This document shows positions 45,595-54,648 of a stretch of 64,000 nucleotides of DNA, piece after piece (the stretch's first letter is position 1; each line of letters starts with the position of its first letter). Position numbers and translations under genes: made by a program. Origin of the DNA: Pseudomonadales bacterium (GTDB taxonomy: Bacteria; Pseudomonadota; Gammaproteobacteria; Pseudomonadales; Azotimanducaceae); the NCBI GenBank assembly GCA_022822135.1, contig JAJECH010000054.1:50781-114780 (forward strand), given 5' to 3'. Under the pieces are notes generated by a model, which was not told where the DNA came from, made no database searches, and saw nothing but the letters and a program-made list of their open reading frames with translations.

Positions 45595-46860
45595 TCACAT
45601 TAGCGCTTTTCCTATTGCGCGTGTGAGAGTACTAATTTGCTCGGGTTGCGTGATATACGGTGGCATCACGTAGATTAGGTCGTTGAACGGCCGTATCCAT
45701 ACACCATCGTCAACAAACTGTTTCTGTAGTTGCGCGACATTGACAGCTGCATCCATCTGGACGACACCGATTGCTCCAATTGTCCGAACGTCACGAACTC
45801 CTTTCAGTTTGCTAAGCGGTCGAAGCTCGTGCTCAAGCTGAGCATTGACCGCTGAAACTCGCGTTCGCCAATCAATTTCTTCCAGTAGCTCGATGCTTCT
45901 CTTAGCGACGGCGCAAGCTAGTGGGTTTGCCATAAAAGTCGGACCATGCATCAGCACGCCACCATCGGCCGAGATACCGGTCGCAATTCGCTCGTTCGCG
46001 AGACATGCGGCAAGGGTCATCGTTCCGCCTGTGAGCGCTTTACCGACACACAACACGTCTGGCTCAACGTCGACATGGTCGACTGCGAACATTTCTCCCG
46101 TTCGACCGAATCCTGTCGCGATTTCATCGAATACCAGTAGGAGATCAAACTCGTCGCAGAGTTCACGCGCGTGCTTGAGATATTCGGCAGAATAGAACCA
46201 CATACCGCCTGCACCTTGCACAATGGGTTCGAGCACGAGCGCTGCAAGCTCGTTGTGGTGTGACTCAACCAGCTTTGTTAGATCGTCGCGATCATCATCG
46301 CGGAGTTCTTCCCCGAAACGTGAACTTGGACGCGGTGCGAACAGATGCTTCGGCAATACGTTGACGAACTTCTCATGCATGCCTGTGACGGGGTCGCACA
46401 CACTCATTGCGCCGAAGGTATCGCCGTGATAGCCACCGGCAATCGTCAGTAATCGACTCTTTTCCGGTCGGTCGTTAGCGAACCAATACTGCATGACCAT
46501 CTTTATCGCGACTTCCATCGCGACGGAACCTGAATCGGCAAAGAACAGCCGATTTAGGGACGGTGGCGTCATATCGATGAGCTTCCTCGCGAGCTCGACG
46601 GCTGGCGCATGCGTCATTCCCCCGAACATGACGTGCGACATTTTTTCGATTTGTTCCACAATCGCTCGGTTGAGTTCCGGATGGTTGTAGCCATGGATTG
46701 CGCACCACCAGGACGACATACCGTCAATCAGTTTGCGCCCATCGCGAAGCTCAATCATCACGCCATTGGCACTCACGGCTTCATAGCATGGCAGTGGGTC
46801 GACCATCGATGTATACGGATGCCATAGATGTTCGCGATCGAAATCGAGGATATCGGTCAT
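45595..46860 (-). CDS. bioA: Adenosylmethionine-8-amino-7-oxononanoate aminotransferase
   Basis: Converts KAPA to DAPA in biotin synthesis using S-adenosylmethionine as amino donor. The 421-residue class III enzyme has HLWHPYTSMVDPLP at the N-terminus, the BioA-type GMSSWWCAIHGYNHPEL, FADSGSVAMEVAIKM, LVFDEIATGFGRTG and the cofactor lysine in LCVGKALTGGTMTLAACL. It is last in bioF-bioD-bioA; its start overlaps bioD by four bases. bioB and bioC are not in the window. Confidence 0.96.
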   Translation of the reverse strand: MTDILDFDREHLWHPYTSMVDPLPCYEAVSANGVMIELRDGRKLIDGMSSWWCAIHGYNHPELNRAIVEQIEKMSHVMFGGMTHAPAVELARKLIDMTPPSLNRLFFADSGSVAMEVAIKMVMQYWFANDRPEKSRLLTIAGGYHGDTFGAMSVCDPVTGMHEKFVNVLPKHLFAPRPSSRFGEELRDDDRDDLTKLVESHHNELAALVLEPIVQGAGGMWFYSAEYLKHARELCDEFDLLLVFDEIATGFGRTGEMFAVDHVDVEPDVLCVGKALTGGTMTLAACLANERIATGISADGGVLMHGPTFMANPLACAVAKRSIELLEEIDWRTRVSAVNAQLEHELRPLSKLKGVRDVRTIGAIGVVQMDAAVNVAQLQKQFVDDGVWIRPFNDLIYVMPPYITQPEQISTLTRAIGKALM

Positions 46861-47537
46861 GAAACAATCGCTTTGATGTTTATGTGCTTGGCGACCTCAT
46901 CGGCGTCTGGCTGAGCCATATGAGGTACTACGCCTAGCAGAGGTCCGTCAATACGTTGCATCAAAGTCTCAAGGTTTTCCTCCGCGACATCCATTGCAGC
47001 TTGCGGGAAATTCGCGATCCAGCCGAGGAGGTTCAACCCGCTAGATTTGATCGCGCTTACGGACAGAAGCGCATGATTGATGCAGCCTAACTTCATGCCA
47101 ACGACAAGCACGACTTCGAGATTCATCGCGACCGCGAAATCCTGGAACGTTTCGTAATCGTTGAGTGGCACGAACCAGCCACCAGCACCCTCAAAAACCG
47201 CGAGATCTAATTCCTCTGGTAGATTGTGCTCGTAATGAGTCTTGAGGATTTTGGAGCTTATTGATACGCCGGTTTGCTTCGCAGCGATATGAGGCGCAAT
47301 CGCTGGTTCTAAAGCGATCGGATTGACGGTCTTGTAGTCAAGTTCAACGTTGCTTGCGAGCATGAGCTGCCGTGCATCGTCGTTTACAAGTTCGCCGTCG
47401 ATTGTCTCACAACCCGCTGCGACGGGTTTAAGCCCGGACGTCCTATAGCCCGCATTGACGCTGGCTTTGACCAATCCTGACGCGACGACGGTCTTACCGA
47501 TTTCTGTGTCGGTTCCGGTAATGAATATACGCTTCAT
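46857..47537 (-). CDS. bioD: Dethiobiotin synthetase
   Basis: ATP-dependent carboxylation of DAPA to dethiobiotin. The 226-residue protein carries the P-loop FITGTDTEIGKTVVASGL, GLKPVAAGCE with the DAPA lysine, and FEGAGGWFVPLNDYETFQDF, then VLVVGMKLGCINHALLS. Length and order are typical. It overlaps bioF and bioA by four bases each, so the three genes form one coupled operon. Confidence 0.96.
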   Translation of the reverse strand: MKRIFITGTDTEIGKTVVASGLVKASVNAGYRTSGLKPVAAGCETIDGELVNDDARQLMLASNVELDYKTVNPIALEPAIAPHIAAKQTGVSISSKILKTHYEHNLPEELDLAVFEGAGGWFVPLNDYETFQDFAVAMNLEVVLVVGMKLGCINHALLSVSAIKSSGLNLLGWIANFPQAAMDVAEENLETLMQRIDGPLLGVVPHMAQPDADEVAKHINIKAIVS

Positions 47538-48715
47538 GGAGCGCAGGCAGTGTCCAGAGCGTCCAACAACCGGTCGACATCCTCTTCTGAATGCGCGGCC
47601 GTAAATGTGATGCGGAGACGCGATGTATCAACAGGCACCGTCGGTGGTCGTATCGGTACCACGAAGCAACCTTGATCTTCAAGTGAGCGTGAGACAGAGA
47701 GTGTCGTAAACGTATCGCCAAGTACCAACGGCTGAATGGGTGAACTGGACTCGGGAACGGGTAGGTTTAACGTCCTCACACCTTCCTGAAATCTTCGCAC
47801 GAGTGACTTCAGGCGATCGCGACGCCATGACTCGTGCTTTACGATCTCAAGACTGCGGGACGTTGCAAAAGCGAGCGCAGAAGGCATAGCTGTTGTAAAA
47901 ATGTAGTTGCGCGACTTCTGTACGAGCGTTTCGATGAGTGCTTCTTCACCCGCGACGAATGCACCAGCCGTACCGAACGACTTTCCAAGCGTGCCAATGA
48001 GCACAGGCACGTCTTGAGTTGAGTAACGCGCGGGATCGACCGTTCCCTTTCCGTGTTCTCCGTACACACCGAGCCCGTGAGCATCATCGATTTGAAGCCA
48101 ACTGTCTGTTCGTTGCGCTAAGGCGATCAACTCGTCCAGATGGCATTGATCGCCGTCCATGCTGAATACGCCGTCGCTCACGATTAAGCGCCGACACGGC
48201 AAATTCTCTCGCTCTGCGACAAGACATTGAAGCTGCTGGATGTCACGATGCTCGAACCAATGGAAATCTGCGCGACTTATCCAGCCTCCATCCAACAATG
48301 ACGCGTGATTCAGACGATCTTCGAACACTTGATCACCAACAGATAGCAGCGCATTGATGACGCCGACGTTGGCTGCGTAGCCACTTCCGTAGAGGAGTGC
48401 ACGAGGTCTTTCAACGAAGGCAGCAAGTTCCTCCTCAAGTGCGTGATGAGCGGCGGTATGACCAGATATCAGATGAGACGCGCCGCTTCCGGTTCCCCAC
48501 GTTCGAATACCTTCTTGAAATGCCTCTGCGATACGAGGATCAGCCGCTAGACCTAAGTAGTCATTGCTACTGAAATTGAGCAATGTTCGACCGTCGACGA
48601 CGATCTCCCGATCTTGAGGACTTTCGACGATTCGACGGGTTCTGAACAGCTGATGACTTCGCAGTGCATCAAGATTGGTCTCTAAGTCGTGAAAGCCGTG
48701 TTCGTGCTTGCTCAT
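47534..48715 (-). CDS. bioF: 8-amino-7-oxononanoate synthase
   Basis: Condenses pimeloyl-ACP or -CoA with alanine. A 393-residue pyridoxal-phosphate enzyme of the alpha-oxoamine synthase family: LLNFSSNDYLGLAADPRI, GTGSGASHLISGHTAAHHAL, LLYGSGYAANVGVINAL, the DDAHGLGVYGEHGKG loop, and the Schiff-base lysine in LIGTLGKSFGTAGAFV. First gene of the bio operon; a 7-base-pair hairpin lies in its leader. Confidence 0.96.
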   Translation of the reverse strand: MSKHEHGFHDLETNLDALRSHQLFRTRRIVESPQDREIVVDGRTLLNFSSNDYLGLAADPRIAEAFQEGIRTWGTGSGASHLISGHTAAHHALEEELAAFVERPRALLYGSGYAANVGVINALLSVGDQVFEDRLNHASLLDGGWISRADFHWFEHRDIQQLQCLVAERENLPCRRLIVSDGVFSMDGDQCHLDELIALAQRTDSWLQIDDAHGLGVYGEHGKGTVDPARYSTQDVPVLIGTLGKSFGTAGAFVAGEEALIETLVQKSRNYIFTTAMPSALAFATSRSLEIVKHESWRRDRLKSLVRRFQEGVRTLNLPVPESSSPIQPLVLGDTFTTLSVSRSLEDQGCFVVPIRPPTVPVDTSRLRITFTAAHSEEDVDRLLDALDTACAP

Positions 48716-48726
48716 GTATCGTGATC

Positions 48727-48746
48727 GCGTGAATGAAACTTCACGC
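48727..48746. repeat. Hairpin in the bioF leader
   Basis: GCGTGAA and TTCACGC pair perfectly around a six-base loop, 12 to 31 bases before the bioF ATG. The word AAACTTCACGCT covering its right arm (48736-48747) occurs again at 48855-48866, just before the tRNA. It does not match the known BirA operator. A regulatory site is possible but unproven. Confidence 0.4.
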
Positions 48747-48868
48747 TCGGATCAGTCCTAGATTACCCGTTGATGTGTCCTGCAAAGACGGATTTCATGG
48801 CGTCGCCCTACCTGAATTCGCAGAATGCGCGAACGTGTGAGACCTTCAATCCTTAAACTTCACGCTAG

Positions 48869-48945
48869 CGGGACGTGGCGCAGTCTGGTAGCGCACGTGA
48901 CTGGGGGTCACGTGGTCGCCGGTTCAAGTCCGGCCGTCCCGACCA
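48869..48945 (+). tRNA. tRNA-Pro (GGG)
   Basis: A 77-base tRNA with all arms: acceptor CGGGACG paired with CGTCCCG, D stem GCGC/GCGC, anticodon stem CGTGA/TCACG with loop CTGGGGG (anticodon GGG), variable TGGTC, T stem GCCGG/CCGGC with TTCAAGT, then ACCA encoded. It reads CCC and CCU proline codons. A run of six T starts immediately after the CCA and probably ends transcription. The leftward monooxygenase gene ends inside it, with its stop codon in the anticodon stem. Confidence 0.96.
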
Positions 48946-50860
48946 TTTTTTCGTTTGCTTCGAAGAACTCGTAATCGTCAGGATTGAGTTCTCGCATCTG
49001 GTGCCAGAATTCCACAAGTGATCCTGGCCAGTTTTGAGTTACACGGCCGTTTGCGTTCTTGTACCACGCGTTTACCTTTGAAGCACCCCACGCCATCTTG
49101 AGGCTGGAAGCGTCGATCTCTTCGTTGTAATCCTTAAACGGCTCTTCTCGACAGTCCATGGCGGCATAACCGTTCTCAAGTAGGTGCCGTAGACACTTGG
49201 AGACGTAGTGCATCTCGCATTCCGAGAAGAAGATGATGCTTCCGTTCACCACGATGTTTGTGTTTGGGCCGTATAAGCAGAAGAAATTCGGGTAATTCGG
49301 CATCGTGACACCGAGGTACGCGCGTGGGTCTTCGTCCCAAGTCTCGCGTAATTCTTTTCCGTCACGACCGTAGATCCGCATAGGAAACAGTATCTTGCTC
49401 GCGCTAAAACCTGTGCCGTAGACGATTACGTCGAAGTCGAACTGTTCGCCCGACGACGTCTGCAATCCAGTCTGATTGATCTTATCGATCGGATCTCCAA
49501 CGACCCGCACGTGATCCTGCTTGAGTGAACGGTAATAGTGTCCGTTGTCGATCAGCATGCGCTTCGCGGCCGGTGGGTACCAGGGCGTGAGTTTCTCAAT
49601 AAGGTCTGGTCGACCTTCGAGGTGGGTCTCGATACCTTTCGTCAGTATTTCACGGAGTTTTTGATTTGCCGGACTCACCGACTGGATGTTGTCATTCCAG
49701 GAGTCGTCGCATCGTGCAAACGAAAGCAGCCCTTCACCCGATGTCCAGAACATATTGAATCTGAACCAAGATTGGTAGTACGGAACTTGGTTAAGCAACC
49801 AATGTACTTCCTCGGTTATGTACTCGTGATAGATCGGGTTGGTCGCGACCCAGGGTGGGGTTCGCATAAAGACCGTGACGTCTGACGCTTCTTTCACGAC
49901 CTCAGGCGTGAACTGAAAAGCTGACGCACCGGTACCGATGATACCGACTCGTTTCCCAGCCATCGACACGCTGTGATCCCACTCAGCAGAATGGAACCAG
50001 TCACCTTGGAAGTCCTCAACTCCCGCAATATCGGGCATCTTGGGACGATTAAGTTGACCTGTTGCAGCAATGACAGCGTTTGCAACAACGGATTCCGCGC
50101 CGTTCGGTCCGTTAACTTCGATATTCCATGTTGACGTATCGGTGTCGTAGCGCAGCGAACTGACTTCCGTTTCAAAACGGATGTGGTCTCTTAGTCCGTA
50201 TTCGTCTGCGGTTTCTTGAAAGTAGCCTAGGAGTGTGTTTTGATCGGAAAAGTGCTGTGGCCAATCCTTCGGCTTGAATGAGTAAGAGTAGACGTGATTT
50301 GGGCTATCAACGCGGCAACCTGGATAACGGTTCTCGTACCAGGTTCCGCCGACATCAGCATTTTTCTCAAAGATCGTGTACTGGACGCCTAACTCTTGCA
50401 TTCGGATCCCAGCTAGTAGACCCGACATGCCGCCGCCGACGATCGCGACATGAAAATCGTTCGCTTTGCTGGAATCTAGTGGTTGTTCCTTGGCTACGGG
50501 AGCGATGTTGAGTTCATCCAGAGCGTATGGGATGTACTCCTCGGTTAGTTCAACGCCTGTAATGAAGTTGATCATCTCGAGAAGCAACGATTCCTCGACC
50601 GGATGATCCTCGAAACCGTGGTCGCGACCGTGAATTAGCGTTTCTAACGCTAACTTGCGTATTCGGTTCTCGATTTCCTCGGGGTACGGTGGTGGTGTGC
50701 CGCCGATGGTCATCGGTAGGGGTTTGATGGATTTATCTAAGAGTGTCGCATCGCCTGTGAGATGGACTAAGACGTTAATTAATGAGGGTAAATGGGCATG
50801 CTGAAGCGCGCGCTCAATCTCCTCGTCGCTGGCGTTGATAGCGCGAGACAGCTCTGTCAT
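48908..50860 (-). CDS. Baeyer-Villiger-type flavin monooxygenase, HAPMO-like
   Basis: A class B flavoprotein monooxygenase of up to 650 residues. After an N-terminal helical extension of about 130 residues, as in 4-hydroxyacetophenone monooxygenase, come the FAD site VAIVGGGMSGLLAGIRMQEL, ENRYPGCRVDSPNHVYSYSF, the Baeyer-Villiger fingerprint FQGDWFHSAEW (FxGxxxHxxxW), and the NADPH site VGIIGTGASAFQF. Such enzymes turn ketones into esters with NADPH and oxygen. The last dozen residues, from MVGTAGLEPATT, are translated from the antisense strand of tRNA-Pro; the family domain ends before that. ATG at 50860. Confidence 0.88.
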   Translation of the reverse strand: MTELSRAINASDEEIERALQHAHLPSLINVLVHLTGDATLLDKSIKPLPMTIGGTPPPYPEEIENRIRKLALETLIHGRDHGFEDHPVEESLLLEMINFITGVELTEEYIPYALDELNIAPVAKEQPLDSSKANDFHVAIVGGGMSGLLAGIRMQELGVQYTIFEKNADVGGTWYENRYPGCRVDSPNHVYSYSFKPKDWPQHFSDQNTLLGYFQETADEYGLRDHIRFETEVSSLRYDTDTSTWNIEVNGPNGAESVVANAVIAATGQLNRPKMPDIAGVEDFQGDWFHSAEWDHSVSMAGKRVGIIGTGASAFQFTPEVVKEASDVTVFMRTPPWVATNPIYHEYITEEVHWLLNQVPYYQSWFRFNMFWTSGEGLLSFARCDDSWNDNIQSVSPANQKLREILTKGIETHLEGRPDLIEKLTPWYPPAAKRMLIDNGHYYRSLKQDHVRVVGDPIDKINQTGLQTSSGEQFDFDVIVYGTGFSASKILFPMRIYGRDGKELRETWDEDPRAYLGVTMPNYPNFFCLYGPNTNIVVNGSIIFFSECEMHYVSKCLRHLLENGYAAMDCREEPFKDYNEEIDASSLKMAWGASKVNAWYKNANGRVTQNWPGSLVEFWHQMRELNPDDYEFFEANEKMVGTAGLEPATT

Positions 50861-51332
50861 TTACGCGAATTTGTACAAAATGGAACGAAGCGGGATTATA
50901 GGAAGCGTCAGCGAAATCACAGTGAGCGCACCAAGAGGTTTTAGATGAATACGCGACCGAGCTTCGTGACGTGAGGTATTTGCCCGTTGAGTCGCAATCG
51001 GCAATTTAGATTGGGACAGATGGTCTCTCCTCATCAGCCAAGACGAACTTCTAAATGACGTTCATGGAAAGTAGATTCGGTGTTTTACACGTGACAACTT
51101 GCGTATCAAGATCGATTCCAACTTCGCGACCGCTCGTTGTATGCTTTACGTGATGTTGTTCAGTTTGTGTGCTTGTTAGTAAGGAATCTTCGCACAAATT
51201 GGAACGGCGAAGGAATGAACGCGCAAGACGATTCGAACTAAAGAACACCTGATTAGCATCATAAAAACTGGATTCAATGAGCTATGTCGGTGCGAAGATC
51301 TCTAGTGTACGGTAGCTTGGCAATTTAAAGAG
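50861..51332. other. Intergenic region before the restriction-modification genes
   Basis: About 470 bases without a convincing gene, more AT-rich than the flanks. It separates the divergent monooxygenase and methyltransferase genes and must hold both promoters. Small restriction-modification controller genes often sit in such places; none was seen. No tRNA or hairpin with T run was found. Confidence 0.4.
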
Positions 51333-53147
51333 ATGCAGAGATTGGTGGTACCAAGCGAACGCGCCGTAGAGACAAAGCCCCCAACCGCTTCGGCGCTGCG
51401 GAGTGCACGACAGGATTTTGATTATGGTGTGTCTTATGCGAAGTTGATGGCGTCCTCGGTCGACGCTGACGTGAAACTGAGTTTCGCACGTTCAATCGTG
51501 TATCGCATTACGCGTGCCTACTGGCGAACTGTTGTAGCGCGTAAGGGATGGCGCTGGCATTTACGAAACAAACCGCGCGATGTCGAATTCGCTGGCGTAC
51601 CGTCCGAAACCGAAGAGTGGAGTGAGACAGTAGGCGCGATCGCCGCGAATCTTGATCCGGTCAACGCCGCTTACCGTATCGGCGTGCTTTACACCGCGAT
51701 GATGCCGCAAGAATTCAAGGCGCGACTAGGTGCGCACTACACACCTCCCGCGCTATGTGAGGAATTGCTCAATATGGCAACGGAGAACGGAGTCGATTGG
51801 CGTACTGCGCGAGTTCTCGATCCTGCCTGCGGTGGCGGTGCATTTCTTGCACCGGTTGCTCAACGGATGGTATCTAGCGTCGGAGATCAAGGTGGCTTGA
51901 CAGACCTCGAAGATATCGAGCAACGGCTGACTGGCTACGAAATAGACCCTTTTGCGGCGTGGCTATCGAGGATTTTCTTAGACGCAGTTTTAGGTGACCT
52001 GTCCGCGAGATCAGGTAGGCGTCATCGCTGTGAAGTGAAACTCTGCAACAGCCTCGAAAAAACGCGAGATGGCAAGGGATTTGATCTCGTGATTGGCAAC
52101 CCACCGTACGGTCGTATGCCATTACCTCAAAAGCTCCGTACAAAATTCGCGCGCAGCCTATTTGGGCACGCGAATCTCTATGGTTTGTTCACAGATCAAG
52201 CGCTAAGGCTTCTCCGACAAAATGGATTAATCGCCTACGTTACACCGACAAGCCTTCTCTCAGGCGAGTATTTCAAAGCGCTACGCGGGTTGCTCGCGGA
52301 GAAGGCACCGCCTGTGAGTTTGGGTTTTATAACGGAACGGAAAGGCGTATTCGACGATGTACTACAAGAAACAATGCTCGCGATCTATAAACGTGGTGAA
52401 CGCAAATCCACGGGTACTGTTCGCCTGATTAAGCCTAGAGTAGACGGGGCAATTGAAACAACATCGGCAGGGCGGTTCAAATTACCGCTAGATTCATCCA
52501 GCCCGTGGTTGATTCCTCGATCCGAGAAGCACGGCGAGTTCTTACGCCAGATTCGTGATTTGTCATACCGACTCTCTGATTTCGGTTACACGGTTAGCAC
52601 GGGACCACTTGTCTGGAACAGACACAAACCTAGCCTTCGTAAGCGAAAGAGTGAAGGGACATTTCCCGTCATATGGGCGGAAGCGGTACGCCCTGGGGGG
52701 AGGTTTGAGTTTCGATCTTCGCAACGAAATCACAAACCATTCATTAAGCCGCAGCCGCAAGAGCAATGGGTAGTAACAGACTGCAATTGCGTTCTTCTTC
52801 ATCGAACGACAGCGATTGAACAAAACCGGCGTCTAATCGCGGCTGAGCTTCCTAATTCATTTATAAGTGAACACGGGGCAGTCGTTGTGGAAAACCATCT
52901 CAATATGGTCAAGCCCATCGTCGACGTACCAAAGATCAGTCCAAGGACTATAGCCGCGGTGCTGAATAGCTCGGTGATAGATGAGATATTTCGTTGCATC
53001 AACGGAAGTGTCGCAGTATCGGCGTTCGAGCTGAAGGCGCTACCGCTGCCATCTCCGAAAGAAATGGAAAGGATTGAGAAGTTAGTTTCTCATGGCGTGC
53101 AACGAGACCAACTAGAACACGCATTAATGCGCGCCTATAGGTTCTAG
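51333..53147 (+). CDS. N6-adenine DNA methyltransferase of a type II restriction-modification system
   Basis: A 604-residue gamma-type adenine methyltransferase. Ahead of the catalytic part is a helical domain of about 140 residues, then HYTPPALCEELL (motif X), VLDPACGGGAFLAPVA (motif I, from Asp163) and VIGNPPYGRMP (motif IV, Asn256 to Tyr259), followed by a target-recognition region to the end. The catalytic layout matches Eco57I/PstI-type methylases. Together with the BsuBI/PstI nuclease gene ten bases later, the expected target is CTGCAG, by analogy only. AAAGAG lies directly before the ATG. Protects the host DNA from the partner nuclease. Confidence 0.9.
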   Translation: MQRLVVPSERAVETKPPTASALRSARQDFDYGVSYAKLMASSVDADVKLSFARSIVYRITRAYWRTVVARKGWRWHLRNKPRDVEFAGVPSETEEWSETVGAIAANLDPVNAAYRIGVLYTAMMPQEFKARLGAHYTPPALCEELLNMATENGVDWRTARVLDPACGGGAFLAPVAQRMVSSVGDQGGLTDLEDIEQRLTGYEIDPFAAWLSRIFLDAVLGDLSARSGRRHRCEVKLCNSLEKTRDGKGFDLVIGNPPYGRMPLPQKLRTKFARSLFGHANLYGLFTDQALRLLRQNGLIAYVTPTSLLSGEYFKALRGLLAEKAPPVSLGFITERKGVFDDVLQETMLAIYKRGERKSTGTVRLIKPRVDGAIETTSAGRFKLPLDSSSPWLIPRSEKHGEFLRQIRDLSYRLSDFGYTVSTGPLVWNRHKPSLRKRKSEGTFPVIWAEAVRPGGRFEFRSSQRNHKPFIKPQPQEQWVVTDCNCVLLHRTTAIEQNRRLIAAELPNSFISEHGAVVVENHLNMVKPIVDVPKISPRTIAAVLNSSVIDEIFRCINGSVAVSAFELKALPLPSPKEMERIEKLVSHGVQRDQLEHALMRAYRF

Positions 53148-53156
53148 GGTCAGACG

Positions 53157-54247
53157 ATGGCATTGCCACCCATTCTGTCCGTATCTGAGATTCGGGAGCG
53201 ATTGCATTCGATTTTCCCGGAGGGAATTGAAAACGGGCGTATGTCACTCGTGAAATGGCTGCTAAGACCGTATTTGTGATGCTCTATACGGGTGCTGTAG
53301 AGGGCGCGCAACGGTGGGTACGACCGGATCAGATCACCCGGATGAGTGACGAACAAGCACACGTTGATGGTCAGACGGAACGAGAAACATGGACGTCAGA
53401 TTCACTCCGCTCTGATAGAGGAGCGATAGAAGGTCGATGGTTCGCAGCAAACACAAGAGAACCGATTCGAGATGAGACTCTGCGCGCAGGTCTCGTTCGA
53501 TTTGGTGCGGTCAACGAACGCAAAGGCTTACCTACCACGTCGCCGCTACCAAGATATTCGTTAGAGAAGAGTTTCGCGCAGCTTTTTGATCCCGCATTAG
53601 TAGGAGAAGCGCTGCAGTCTGCGGTGGCTGATTGGCAGACTTCGAACCTCTCACCGAGCGCACTGATGCGCACGACACTAATGCTTCGAGGAGCCGTCGA
53701 TCAAGCAGATCGAGTATTGGTGACGTTTCCTGATGGCGAAACTCATCACATGGAGCCAGGACCAAGTTCGGTCATTTCGAGGGCGGTCATTGAGGAATTC
53801 GCGCCGAGGTTCCTTGAACAACCGGCTGTGATTTGGTTGAGCGAGAGCAAAAGTCGAGTAGTGACTCGTGACGACGATTTAGCAAGGGAGATAGGACTTG
53901 CGATTCAGCCAGATCGGAATCTCCCTGACCTCATTTTGGTAGACCTTGGACCAGAAGATCCACTACTGGTATTTGTAGAGATAGTTGCTACTTCGGGAGT
54001 GATTGACGAAGTACGAAGATCGGCTCTGTTGGTAGTAGCGACGGACGCTGGCTTTCGGTCCGAGCAAGTGACGTTCTTAACAGCGTACGAAGACAGGGAC
54101 TCTCGATCGGTGAAGGCGACGCTGGGCAGCCTTGCTTGGAATTCGTTTGCTTGGTTCACAACAGAACCAGATCGGGTTGTTTATTTACACGCTCAAGATG
54201 GCGCTAATCCCGATTACTTAAGCAATCTGCTAGAGCGTGAACCTTAA
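53157..54247 (+). pseudogene. BsuBI/PstI-family type II restriction endonuclease, frameshifted near its start
   Basis: The gene starts at the ATG at 53157 with AGGG seven bases upstream and codes LSVSEIRERLHSIFPEG, the family N-terminus, but after GAA AAC at 53229-53234 the frame runs to a TGA at 53277-53279 (40 codons). The neighbouring frame continues exactly where the family does: YVTREMAAKTVFVMLY. Restoring one C after AAC would give ENRAYVTREM and a protein of about 363 residues. The rest is intact: GRWFAANTREPIRDETLR, APRFLEQPAVIWLSES, and the nuclease core PDLILVDLGPEDPLLVFVEI with the VAT motif. Translation from the ATG at 53255 would give 330 residues lacking part of the N-terminal domain. 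Decay or sequencing error. Confidence 0.82.
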
Positions 54248-54648
54248 CTGACCAAGATTCATTACACGCAGCACATTCAATTTTTGTCGATATTCGGATG
54301 ATCGCCTAGCGGACCTAGATGAATGTAACGAGGTCATCTCTTGACTAAACAGTCTTCTGACCGTTACTAGTGGTGGGACATCGACTTTGAAGCCACGCCA
54401 CATCTCATGTTGCATGCTCGTGCGCCTTTTCACGAAATTCAAAACAGATCAGCCACGTTCGATAGGATTATTTGCAAATTCATAGTCCATTGCCGCGTTT
54501 TTATGAGGTATTGAGGTTTATAGAATTGCGCCCGATTTGAAGTCTCCCGTAGCACTGGCGGTTCAGGCTACGATGGTTAGAACTCGGTCCGAATCCAAGA
54601 CGCAAGTTATTTCCCAAGAACCATTTCTTCTCTTTTTAGGAGTATTCC
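54248..54648. other. Intergenic region after the restriction-modification genes
   Basis: About 400 bases, AT-rich in the middle. A leftward 70-codon frame (54230-54442) has no family likeness and was not accepted. The last 15 bases carry TTTTTAGGAG, the ribosome site of the following dehydrogenase. No terminator was identified. Confidence 0.4.

Noticed and set aside
48908..48945. VGTAGLEPATT tail as a real protein domain
   Set aside because: It is exactly the antisense of tRNA-Pro, and such tails arise from reading through tRNA genes.
51333..54247. A larger defence island with phage-type or BREX/DISARM genes
   Set aside because: Only the two restriction-modification genes are present; neighbours are metabolic.
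54230..54442. Leftward 70-codon frame after the restriction gene
   Set aside because: No recognisable motif and overlap with the nuclease 3' end; not supported.
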